From Ampullaceana balthica (lineage: Eukaryota > Mollusca > Gastropoda > Lymnaeidae): a stretch of DNA of 64,000 nucleotides. Below, one piece after another: positions 24,101 through 34,288 of the stretch. The notes under the pieces are model-generated. The model searched no databases and was not told the DNA's origin. It saw nothing but the letters and a program-made list of their open reading frames with translations. The position numbers and the translations under genes are program-made. Position 1 is the first letter of the stretch. Each line of letters starts with the position of its first letter. Where the stretch lies: contig CALYLW010000552.1 of the NCBI GenBank assembly GCA_944989445.1, forward strand, positions 567,565 to 631,564, written 5' to 3'.

Positions 24101-24398
24101 CAGAGCATGATTTCTGATGGTACAACTGATTGCCGAACAATATCTGTCCAGATGGGTTTTGACACAGAAAATTGAAGGTTACCAAACTCATAAATCCCTA
24201 AAATGTAGACAAGATAAATATCAATTAAAAAACTACTCCTTCAATTTTCAAGGGGTTGTTGAATTTTTAGGTAGTAATAACTATGAATTTTGATTAACAC
24301 AAGCATTAAAATATTACCTTGAATGCCTTTATGAAGCATCCACTCTTCAACCAATGCTCCCAATTCCATGGGATCGTAGGTATTTTCCATCCTTGAAT
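21194..24398 (-). CDS. Five-exon module, paralogue 2 (3' part of an unrecognised spliced gene)
   Basis: Minus-strand exons are A 24318-24398, B 24097-24197, C 23010-23112, D 21604-21807 and E 21194-21387. Phases match paralogue 1. The joined frame has 226 codons and ends in TAA at 21194-21196. Landmarks are VEEWMLHK (A), FSVSKPIWTDIV (B), DDEPECEV and GLLKCGNG (C), FDDLPDSILNYLS (D) and WEVSGKCKFYLYG (E). Donors after C and D are strong (GTGAGT). The D donor is one codon different in context from paralogue 1, but the phase is kept. The C/D intron carries a copy of the GGCGCC-rich repeat (21880-22385). A perfect 36-bp inverted repeat brackets the module (20337-20372 and 25191-25226), and an exon-E fragment lies outside it near 20200. 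The start exon is not found and the function is unknown. Confidence 0.8.
21880..22385. repeat. GGCGCC-rich repeat, copy in an intron
   Basis: It carries two tandem-like units of about 130 bp, each with TTCGTATTTATCAAACAA and GTAGGCGCC motifs. It is placed between exons C and D of paralogue 2. Confidence 0.65.
23450..23625 (+). mobile_element. Possible RTE-like LINE 3' end
   Basis: A short plus frame reads WMDKVKKNLQLLEVQAS and then KAIDLTERMLL. It resembles the extreme C terminus of RTE-related ORFs and is followed by a GATGATGATG tail. It lies in the B/C intron of paralogue 2. It is too short to be certain. Confidence 0.4.
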
Positions 24399-24693
24399 CT
24401 AAACAAATAATAATTTAGACATTACAAAAGGAAGCTCTAAATTATTTAAAAGTTAAGTAGATACTTTTTGCAGCAGGTCTTGTAAAAAAGCCCCAGTTTC
24501 CAAGGCACTGACAAATACTAAAGAAACTGTTACATCAGATCTTTCTATCTTCTGTACCCTTAAGTCCCAAAGTTGAAAAAGTAACAGAACATATGACTAT
24601 AAATATAAATCAGAGCTGTGAAGAGTAATAGACTATTTTTGTATTCGCTAAAGAATATAATTATAAAAGTTTTCTTCTTTTTTTATTATCTAT

Positions 24694-24949
24694 ACAGATG
24701 CTCCTTCTATACAAAAGATTATTACGTCGACAGACCATGCCGGTCTGTTGGCAAGTGACGGCTATGAGTTTCCACGCATTACCCTGCCGCCTTTGTTTCC
24801 CTAACTAGTGTTAGGTACCGATTCGGAGCTGAGTGGAATCAGAGACACCCTTGGCCCCGGGAACAAATCCCTACCTTCACGGAGATTGGAACCCGTGACC
24901 ATCGATAGGCCAGCTGTGTGCGCATGCCAAGCAACCACGGTGACTGTCA
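24694..24949 (-). mobile_element. tRNA-derived SINE with LINE-type tail
   Basis: On the minus strand this copy has a degenerate head with a B-box-like GGTTCCAATCTCC, the body ATGCGTGGAAACTC and the hairpin tail (CTTTTGTATAGAAGGAGCAT). The outer stem is partly broken by substitutions. It lies just upstream of exon A of paralogue 2. Confidence 0.78.
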
Positions 24950-25190
24950 ACAATTTGAAAACATTGTTTTTAAATATATTTTATGACTGCTTTCAAACAT
25001 TAATCTGCTTACTCTAAATCTGTTAAATCTTAGGTAATTTTTTTAAACAACCTAAATAAAATTTCTTTTATTAGACTGAAATTTTGTAATGATTAGTCTA
25101 ATTTAATGAACAATACAAAATACAAAATACAAGTTAAACATAATAATAGAATTATACCCAGGCTAAGTTTATGGATTGTGTTATTTACAT

Positions 25191-25226
25191 ACCTATAGAA
25201 TGGCACAAAAATTGTTACACCATATG
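25191..25226. repeat. 36-bp inverted repeat, right arm
   Basis: This is the partner of 20337-20372, exact over 36 bp. No transposase or recognisable transposon terminus is attached, so it could be a pair of MITE remnants or the scar of an inversion. Confidence 0.85.
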
Positions 25227-26162
25227 CTTAATTAAAAAATAATTATATTACATGCTTTCAGCTTGACAAGGACACCGCCTGCATGACCTGGAACCCTTCT
25301 GCTTCTTTGGTACTGTCATTAATTTTAGATGGCTATCCTGCCTTGGATGCCCCTGGTCTCATTTTACTTATGTATTTTTTTTTGCCCATTACTGTATTTT
25401 ATTGTAACATGTCTTGAAATATGTCCAATTGAATTGAAAAGCCATTATAAAAAAAAATTAAATTAGAGCCAGAACATTTGTTTAAATTAAAATGTTTTTT
25501 AAGTGAAAGATATGTTCACAAATTCAAATTCAATACATGACAGATTATATTTTTTATTATTCAATTTCACTGTAATTGCTTTATTCATTTGAAAATTTCA
25601 AATCCAAATGTAAAATGTGTCAGCAGATTTCAGTTTTCCATTGATCATTAATTTATTTTAAAAATATGCCTCAATTCCTGATCTACAATGTTATAAAGTT
25701 GATTTTTTTGTTTAGCGTACCAGGTTAATAGTGCTTCATTAACACATAGTAATAGAGCTTTTTCACCTTCATTGTTTTCCAAATGTCATACATCACATAT
25801 AGTGCACATCACACATAGTGCACATCACACATAGTGAACATCACACATAGTGCACATCACACATAGTGCGCCAATATAATTGTTTGAAGCTGTACTTGAC
25901 TGGTCAGGAACTTAAAAATTATTACATAAAGTGTGACATAACTGTTGATAAAATATAAAACATCACTTCGATAAACCTTTAGACAAGTATTGCTATCCAA
26001 AGTGGATCACATAAGGCAGGGGGTCCAAAGTTTAGTTTTATCTTCTTATTTCATAATTTGTAGTAGTTACTTTTTAAAATGCCTTAAGTTTGTTTGGATT
26101 TTTAAAATTATTTTTATTAATATGTGATATGTGTAGTATTAGTATTCGCCAGTAGTATGTGC
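25227..26162. other. No gene; 16-bp minisatellite at 25788-25871
   Basis: About five units of AGTGCACATCACACAT form a small array. The rest is AT-rich with nothing supported. Confidence 0.7.
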
Positions 26163-27260
26163 TTAACTCTTTTTCTCCGGAAAAACGCTACCATCGTTGA
26201 TTTTAAAATGACGTTTTTGACAGATCAACGATGCCAGCGTTGATTTATTAAAACTGAATTGTTTCGTTTCTTTCCTTAACTATTAAACGAAAATTAGTTT
26301 TAATGTAATCTAGAATCTTGAATAAAAAGTCGGAAATTCTTTGTTTGAATGTATTTTCACCACAAAAGAAGCGTTTGAAAGGCTTGTTTTTATTTTCGTT
26401 TTTACGTTTGTTTACAAACGTGGATATTCAACCAAGGCATCTGGTAATCGATCTAATATTATTTTAAATACTATGATGATGAACAAGAAAAAGGTATTCT
26501 TTTTAATTATGATTTAGATAGTAATTTTAAATTTCCGATGAATCATACGCCTAGTACTAGTAGTTGTAGTGAAATTGACAATGAAGTTGACAAGTCATCT
26601 GTTGATAAACAACAAGCCCTGCCCCCCTCTCAAATGCCTTGATGAACTGATAATATTTATTCTACAAATAATAATATAGACAATGAAATAGTCTATGAAA
26701 TATAGTCTAATTTGAAAGATGCTAAACTTTTTCACTAAAATTAAGTGCAATTTTAAATAGGATTAAAATAATTTCTAGTTGCAATACACAGTATAGCTTA
26801 AAGTTCCATTGTAAATATTTCAATGTTCCAATTATTTTCCTGTATGGGTGACCATGGATATTGAGCTCTAAATTTTTTATTTGTTTGGTTTTTTTAATGT
26901 GAAATAATTTCTGTTTGATGTAAATATGAATATAGTTCAGATAAAACACCATTTTATTACATTTTGGATAAAAATCTAAATTTTTGTGACTTTGAAAGAG
27001 GTTTTGTAAAACAAATGTGTTTTTTAAAAATTATTTTCACTAAAAAAATCATATTATTTTATTGAAATAATAAAGTCATGAGTCTGTGATGCATGAAAAC
27101 TTCATTCTTTTCCCTTTAATTCAATACCAAATATAGCATTATCTGTTAAATAATAAAAAAGTTATTAACATCTTAAGTTAGCATGGTAGCCCGCGACAAA
27201 TTTCCAGAATAGATAATTCCGTCATTATGAGGAAAATAATTCCGGAGAAAAAGAGTTAAC
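26163..27260. mobile_element. piggyBac-like element with TTAA target
   Basis: The inverted ends CTCTTTTTCTCCGGA are directly flanked by TTAA (26163-26166 and 27257-27260). A short plus-strand frame near 26473-26640 reads as an acidic N terminus (DDEQEKGILFNYDLD), as in piggyBac transposases, and then stops. The rest is AT-rich filler, so it is an internally deleted element. Confidence 0.75.
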
Positions 27261-28384
27261 TCTAGACTAAATTTAAGACAATACTAATATCCTATACAGA
27301 AGATTATTCCTATCAGCTGTCCCGAAATACAATACTACCAAATTCACTATCTATTATTAAAACAATACTTTATACTATAAGTTAATGATGCTTAAAAAGG
27401 TATCTATTAAAAAGAGTATTGTTTCTTATTAAAACAGTAGTAGTGTCGTTAATGAAGCAGTACCCGTTGTCAACCAACCGGACCGTATTGCAAATGAGTA
27501 GCTTGCCCTTTGCGGTGAAAGGTATCAATTAAGACCATAACAAAACGTCAATAGTCACAATTACAATATAATATGGTGCGTCACTTTTGAGTAAATTTAA
27601 GTCTAATATTGGGGAAAAGATTACTTTTAATACGACTACTACTTCTTATTATATTTTTATTTTTAACAGGCAAAATAATGAAATTATATTTTATGAAAAT
27701 TATATGATTCTGAACTATGAATTAAAAAAAACAACATTGGCATGGCATAAACTAAAATAGATAAAATGCAAGACGACAAATAGGTCGGCCTATCCTATAC
27801 TTACTTTCTGACGGACTATTTAATAAAAAAATCACTTTTAAAAAAGTGCATGCAATATTAAATTAAATGGAGAGCTAAGACTAAGATTTAGCACTGCTCA
27901 ACACAAAATAGTATATTCTTCTGGTTCTTAGTACTTTCGTTTTCTTCTAGTTCTTAGTACTTTCGTTTTCTTCTAGTTCCTGGTACCTACATAAGTTTTC
28001 CTCTAGTTCTTGGTACTGGTACTTTCGTTTTTAGTTTTGTTAGTAGTATATGCATATATAAAAATCTTTTGCCTATTATTAATACTTTGTTCCTCTTTCC
28101 TATCATCATATACAAATTTACCCTAAATTATGTATGACTGACTCACTTTAGCCTAACGCTAAGGGACATCACTCTAATTTTTAAAACATTGAAAATATAG
28201 ACTTAAAAATCATAATCATTTTGGTTTCCAGATTAACATTATTTTAACCAAACAACGCACGAACCTTTGACGTCAGCATTTGTGTTGTAAACAGTGCTGA
28301 CTGACTCAAAGAGTTATTTTTTGGTGCAGTAATTTGGTGCGCGGCTTTTTAAAATTAGTTTAAAAATCGTGTGGTGAAGAAATA
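27261..28384. other. No gene; 26-27-bp minisatellite at 27915-28025
   Basis: Four imperfect units carry TCTAGTTCTTAGTACTTTCG. A short LINE-tail scrap (CTATACAGAAGATTATTCC) lies at 27292-27310. Nothing else is supported. Confidence 0.6.
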
Positions 28385-29055
28385 TTATATAAACTAGCGT
28401 ATCACCCGTCAAAAATGACGGAAGTTTTCAGCTGAAATCTATTTATTTTATAAAAAATGCACTTTTTTTTAGGGCGCCTACCCTTTCAAAAGCCAAAAAA
28501 ACTTGTCCTTGTTTGATAAATACGAAATATTAAACTTTCTGAAATGTACACACAGTATTTTATAATAGGGGTTGTAGGGCGCCTACGGCGCCCCTTTGTT
28601 TTTTATAATTAACCATCATCAAATCCTCTTTTTACATTGATCCCTTTTCCAAAATTAAAATACATGTATGAGCGAAAACAATGACGTCATATAATATTTT
28701 TTACAGCGCATCCTTAATTTGCACACCTTTTGGTGCATTAGTGCAGTAATTTGGTTTTCCATGCTTTCTAAAATTAGTAGCGTCACGGACAGACATTGCA
28801 AATTATATTGTTTAATTTAATACTTGGTGTACATTTCAGGAATATTTCGTATTTATCACACAAGGATACGTTACTTGGGCTTTTGACCAAAAAAAAGTTG
28901 GCGCAGTAGGCGCCCTATAACCCCTATAAATACTTAAAATACTTTGTGTACATTTCAGGAAGTTTAATATTACGTATTTATCATACAAGGACAAGTTAGT
29001 TGGACTTTTGAAAAAAGTGGGCGCCGCAGGCGCCACGTCGCGCAGCACAACCTAG
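28385..29055. repeat. GGCGCC-rich repeat, largest copy
   Basis: It starts GCGTATCACCCGTCAAAAAT. The unit TTTCGTATTTATCA...GGCGCCGTAGGCGCC recurs, partly inverted around a central segment, and AATGACGTCATATAATATTT is shared with 17655-18330. The ORFs inside are repeat read-through. Confidence 0.65.
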
Positions 29056-29147
29056 TTTCGTATACCATATAGTTACTAACTTAGTGATATACTTTTTCGT
29101 TTCTGTTAACAAAATGTTGAGAATTTCATTAAGCACAACACAGCATA

Positions 29148-29588
29148 CAGGGTGGCTCAAAAAAAGTGGGACTATCATGTATAATTTCAAATAATAATTT
29201 TTTTTAAAACTGTTTTCTACAAAACATAAGTAAACTGTTGCCAAATGTTAATTTATATAAAATCAGAATTCAAATTCAATGTGTCCTCGGGTCTTAACAG
29301 TTTTTTTCCAAACGTCTTCGCCACTGGTCAATGCTCTTGTTTATAATCCACTGAGACAAATGTTGCCACTCTGCAACAATGGCCAATTTCAGTTGTTCTA
29401 TTGTTGCAAATTTACGACAAAAGTAGACTTTTTGTTGGAGGGCACCCAAATAGCATAATCTACCGGGTTTAGATGCGTTGAGTTAGTAAGTAAGAATAAT
29501 TTTACAGTTTGAAAACCGCTCAAAACATTATTTTATATATATTGCACAAGATTGCTCTAGGCGGTCACACATTTTTTGGGCCATCCTG
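29148..29588 (-). mobile_element. mariner/IS630-like element remnant
   Basis: The inverted ends CAGGGTGGCTCAAAAAAAGT and its near-inverse (TTTTTTGGGCCATCCTG) are flanked by TA on both sides. On the minus strand a short conserved C-terminal piece reads SIDQWRRRLEKTVKTRGHIE, like mariner-type transposases. The 441-bp length shows a large internal deletion. Confidence 0.8.
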
Positions 29589-29590
29589 TA

Positions 29591-29933
29591 TATGAATATA
29601 TGAAAAAAAATTACTCCAAGAGCATGGTTGACATTTTATTATTAAAAAAATAAATAAATAAATTAGGTAATCCTTCAGTTTTAGCACGTATATAATTTTG
29701 CAGTGAATTTTCATTTTCTCGTGAGAACTTTCGTTTTTAATTTATTAATGCATTAATACAAGTTGTATCTTAGCTATTACAATTAAGGCTTTTTTAATTT
29801 ATACGGCTTTTTTTGCCCTTGACGCTACATAATCGGAGTAGGATACATCCATTTTGATTATCTAGCACCCTGTTAAAATGTCATCATTTTAAAATGTCAT
29901 TTTTAATGTTATTAGTTATGGAGAAGTTTTTAA
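29591..29933. other. No gene seen
   Basis: This AT-rich stretch shows no supported feature. Confidence 0.5.
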
Positions 29934-29941
29934 TTTAAATG

Positions 29942-30104
29942 CAGAAGTGTAACTGGGTTTTCCGAGCCCTTGGCTAATTTATTTTTGGCGCCCTTGACAA
30001 TTATAATCCAAAAGGTAGGAAAATACTAAATTTGAATAAATTGAAGGATTAGCTCTCAGCACCCTTGGCAACTGCCCCGATGCCAAGTCGTTGCTGTGCC
30101 TCTG
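29942..30104. mobile_element. hAT MITE, family M1, copy 1
   Basis: The 163-bp element starts CAGAAGTGTAACTGG and ends GTGCCTCTG, with the 8-bp TSD TTTAAATG (29934-29941 and 30105-30112). It is an inverted relative of the copy at 36349-36509. Confidence 0.85.
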
Positions 30105-30326
30105 TTTAAATGTAAATCTCCATTTTTGATGTTCTCATGATTATTATTATTGTTTTCGTAAGGAGCAGATTGACAGATTTGTTAGAAAAAAAATTGATAT
30201 ATCTATTCATGTTTGGGAATTGCTGTTGCTGACCAATGACCAGCTATGGATGATCTTCTTACAGCTTATGACGTCAGAGCATTAGGCGTGAAAAGCAGCC
30301 TGGTTGTGTAGTTACGTATTCTATAG

Positions 30327-30516
30327 CAGTGCTTCTCAAAGTGGTGGTCCGCGGACCGGTGCCGGTCCGTCGACCATTCGATGCCGGTCCGCAGAAGTTA
30401 CCAAGAAAGAACATGTCGCTACCACATCAGTACAGGGAAAATAGTTCACCGGTCCCTGGTACAATTTTAAAAAAGCTCCTGCCGGTGTGACATACTAAAA
30501 AGTTTGAGTAGCACTG
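30327..30516. mobile_element. hAT MITE with 8-bp TSD
   Basis: The ends are CAGTGCTTCTCAAA and the near-inverse TTTGAGTAGCACTG. The TSD is TTCTATAG on both sides (30319-30326 and 30517-30524). The GC-rich sub-terminal GTGGTCCGCGGACCGGTGCC is typical of hAT MITEs. Confidence 0.9.
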
Positions 30517-30524
30517 TTCTATAG

Positions 30525-31308
30525 GGTTATTTTTAAAAATTGTTATAACTTTGCATATACAATGTAATATGCTACCAACTTAATATTTTTTATTTATTTA
30601 AACACAGCTGCCCGTTTAATTTACTTAACTACAGACAACATCCCACAAACTATGAAAGAGAGTAACATTTAATTTATTATTTCTTTAAAAAATAAACTTT
30701 GCATTTTAGTTTTAATTACTTCTTATTTTTCAAAAGTTTAGAAAAAATATGTTAGAAAAAATCATATTTCTCCACAAGCCATAAATTACTTCACTCCCCT
30801 GTAGAGGAGGGGGATGGCTCTCATTATTGACAATGTATGACGCGCGTGTGTTGGTTGGGAGTTGGGGATAAGCGGATAAGCGATGTATCGTCAGAGAAAT
30901 CAAGGGTAACTATGTTACTACTAACATATTTGTTGTTAAAAACTACTTTCACCGACATCATTAATAAGAGAATATGATGTACACATTGGCGTGGTCTGAA
31001 AGATGGCTTGATTCTGATCACGTTACAAGGCAGCACGGTCTCACGGTCAAAGTCAAAGAGAATCAAGAGTCAAGAGTGTGGTTACATTTACACTGACTGA
31101 CAGTCTCGTCTTATGTGGAGATGTGGCGACGGGAGTCAAAGAATCAGGGTGACTAAACTAAACTAAGATGGAAAAAAGGGGAGGATGGAATGAAAAATAA
31201 TTTAGCATGTCAGTTTTTGTTACAGTTACAGCATATCTGTATTTAAAAAAAAATCTTCTCGTGGCGCCGCATTGAATTGAAGATGAACAGTATTTTTTTG
31301 GTACAGTT
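30525..31308. other. No gene seen
   Basis: No supported exon or repeat. The minus-strand ORF 30824-31066 has no recognisable domain. Confidence 0.5.
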
Positions 31309-31639
31309 CAGGGGTCGGGAAACCATGGCTCGCAAGCCAGATGTGGCTCTATTGATGGCTGCATATGGCTCTCAGACAAATGTTGGATTATAAAAAAAAA
31401 GCACAATTTATTCTGTCTCCTTTGATCTATATATTAATTGCATATTAAAAAAAACAGCATAATAATGTTATTAAAAAGAATTCAGAGACATAATTATTGT
31501 ACTTTTAGTGTTGAAATTACACAAAATGCACACATTTACTTTAATTTTTAGTTTTAAACATAATGTATGGCTCTCACAGAATTACTTTTCAAAATATGTG
31601 ATGTTTATGGCTCTCACACACTAAGTTTCCCGACCCCTG
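31309..31639. mobile_element. hAT MITE
   Basis: The ends are CAGGGGTCGGGAAAC and the inverse GTTTCCCGACCCCTG. The interior repeats ATGGCTCTCA. No clean TSD is seen. Confidence 0.75.
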
Positions 31640-31923
31640 ATATAAAGTAAGTAAGTCCCATAACCCGAAGGTCGTAGGGGATCCCTAATGTTTCAATTAG
31701 AGCTTACTCGGGGCTTGTTTATACCTGGTGGGTGCCCCAATTCCCTTCCAGGGGTCAGCTGAGGATTTTCTTAGCGTATCATTTATATTGTGGCTTTGCG
31801 TGGGCTCGATCCCATGAACCTCATCTTTGTGAGGCGAGCGCACTACTGACTTCGCTATCCAGCCGCAGACCCCTGGTATAGTTGATAAAATTTGCATGTT
31901 CGTGATTGAGTACAGGATGAGTT

Positions 31924-32346
31924 AGGGACCGTCCATAAATGACGTCATGCGATTTTGGCCGATTTTTCACGCCCCCCCCTCTTCAATCCCTCATCACAAA
32001 ATACTGAGACCCTCCCCCACTCTAATATCGCGTCACAAAGCTTTACCCCCACCCCCATAAAAGCCGTATTTTCTAATTGAAAATTAGCATGTTGCAAATG
32101 ACTTTTTTGTCATTTAAGCATTTATTTATTTGAAGTCTGCACTCTAATATCGTAACACGTGTGAAGCCATTGAAAACGTCATTAAATAAATTGTAAGCAA
32201 TCAAATATTAAAGTGGAACGTATTTTTAAAGTTGCGCGTTTTTTATGTGACGTCACATTTCTGCAACTCCCGCCCCTCCCCATCATCACAAATGCGTGAC
32301 CCCCCTCCCCCCACTAGGCGCGTGACATCATTTATGGACGGCCCAT
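31924..32346. mobile_element. Full-length MULE-type MITE
   Basis: The 0.42-kb element starts AGGGACCGTCCATAAATGAC and ends in the inverse (CATTTATGGACGGCCC). The C-rich sub-terminal runs and the interior (ACTCTAATATCG, TTATGTGACGTCACAT) recur at 7950-8270, 37437-37722 and 55417-63861. No clean TSD is visible. This copy is the reference used to read the nest at 55-64 kb. Confidence 0.82.
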
Positions 32347-34280
32347 AACCACGATCTGTATTAACGAGAACAAGGCTACTTCTATCTTGTATCATCTACC
32401 AATCTTCGTCACATAAAAGTCCATATCTTGATATTCGTACATTCTATTGTGTATACTTAGGAAGATTTAGATTGTAATGTCGTCTTTTCTCAAGTTGTTT
32501 TGAAATGTTTGTAAGGCGCGGTGAGCACAGCTGCAGGTTGAAGTCGTGCGCTATAAATAAAGTCAACAAAATAAACTAAATACATTTCTAAAACTCGACC
32601 CTTAATATTAAATTGTCTGCTTTTCAAAAACTCGAGTGGTTGTTGATTTTTATCAAATTTCTCTAAAAAATCTCTCTTTGTTCTTGATGAACTCAATACA
32701 AGTTTGTCCAACTTTTAAAATTAAAAATTTAATATAAAAAAATATATTATTATATGTGCCATCTTGGTAAGCTTTTAGAATCAGAATGACATCTTTGACT
32801 TCATATAATCTTCTTGCTGTTCTACAGTCAAAGATAAAAATACTTTAGTCACCTTTCCATGTGCAGTCTATAGGTCTATTTTTCTACAAGATAATTTACA
32901 ATTTTGTGCTACAATCTTGCATTGACTAAAACTAAAATATTAATCAACGTCTTTAAATTTAATAATAATAATTTGATAATTTATATAACACTGTATCCCA
33001 GCAAAGTAGCTGGGCTCACAGTGCTTCACATAAATAGTTATACGTTACACTATAGGAGGAATCCATTTGCAAAACCGACAAAGTTGATTTTGGCGGGAAA
33101 ATGAGTTACTGCCATTTTCTGGTTTAAATAGTAAAACTTTACATGCTTTTATGGTTTGGTCATTTAAAACCTACCAAATACGCTGTACTTTATAGTTAAA
33201 AATATGACACACTAGTAAAATCTGACAAGTGGCTCAAACATAAATCATAAATGCTTTTTTCTCAAAACCTCTAAAATGTGACTTTATAAGTTTTGCAAGT
33301 GGACTCCTCATATAATAATCAATGTGAAATATACATGTCATAGCTACAATATATATAAATTTATAATAGAGGAAATAGGTAACATAATCTCAGAAAACAA
33401 TATTTAGCTACCGGTCGAGACTAATTACCAGCCAGACTATAACTAAGTACTAACTACTAAAAGAACTAAACAATTATCTGTCCCTAATTGAAGTACTTTT
33501 TCAAGCCTCTCTAAACCAATTTAAAGTGTCCCATGATTAAAACTAGCTAATGTGAATTCCCTATAAAAAAAAGGAAATAAAACAGACCAAAGCAGTGGTT
33601 TGGCCAAGCATTATGCATTTGACTGACAGCGATAAAAACCTTCTCCACCTCAAAACTCACTATCATACTCATTTTATAAACAAATGAGTATGCATTTTAT
33701 ATTATATTTTAAAATATGGATATTAGGAAACAAACAGGGGATTTCTACATCAAGTATCAAGATTTCATGTATAAAATAAAAGTTGTTCAAGATCACAGAG
33801 GAGAGGAGTATCCAAAAAGTTGACTTTATTTTCCTTGACCTCCAATGTGTATGTACTATAATTATAATTGACAGCTTAATGTTTTCTTTTCTATGCAGAG
33901 CAGACCTACTTTAAATACATTTTATCATTTAATTATTACAGAATGCAGCTCATACAGTTAATTATCATACATTTCAAAGCTTGATAGAAAGAAAAAAATA
34001 TACAAAGAAGGTTTGCTATATAGTTTAAATTTTAAAAAAATACATTTTTGTGCTATATAACATAAATAAAAGCTATTCAAAGCTCCATCAAAAGCAACAT
34101 TACTTGTATTATTTAACAACATATCATTTATTAAGTGTAAAATTAATTTGGAAAAAGTTTTTATATATATTTACATAAATGACCAATACATATGGGTACA
34201 TTTAATATTATATATATATCCCATAGGACTTAAAGAAACATATAATGAGTTTGATAAATATTAACAAAAAGTTTCCTTAA
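32347..34280. other. No gene seen
   Basis: AT-rich, with low-complexity runs. No exon pair, LINE motif or TIR pair could be supported. Confidence 0.5.
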
Positions 34281-34288
34281 ATAAACAA

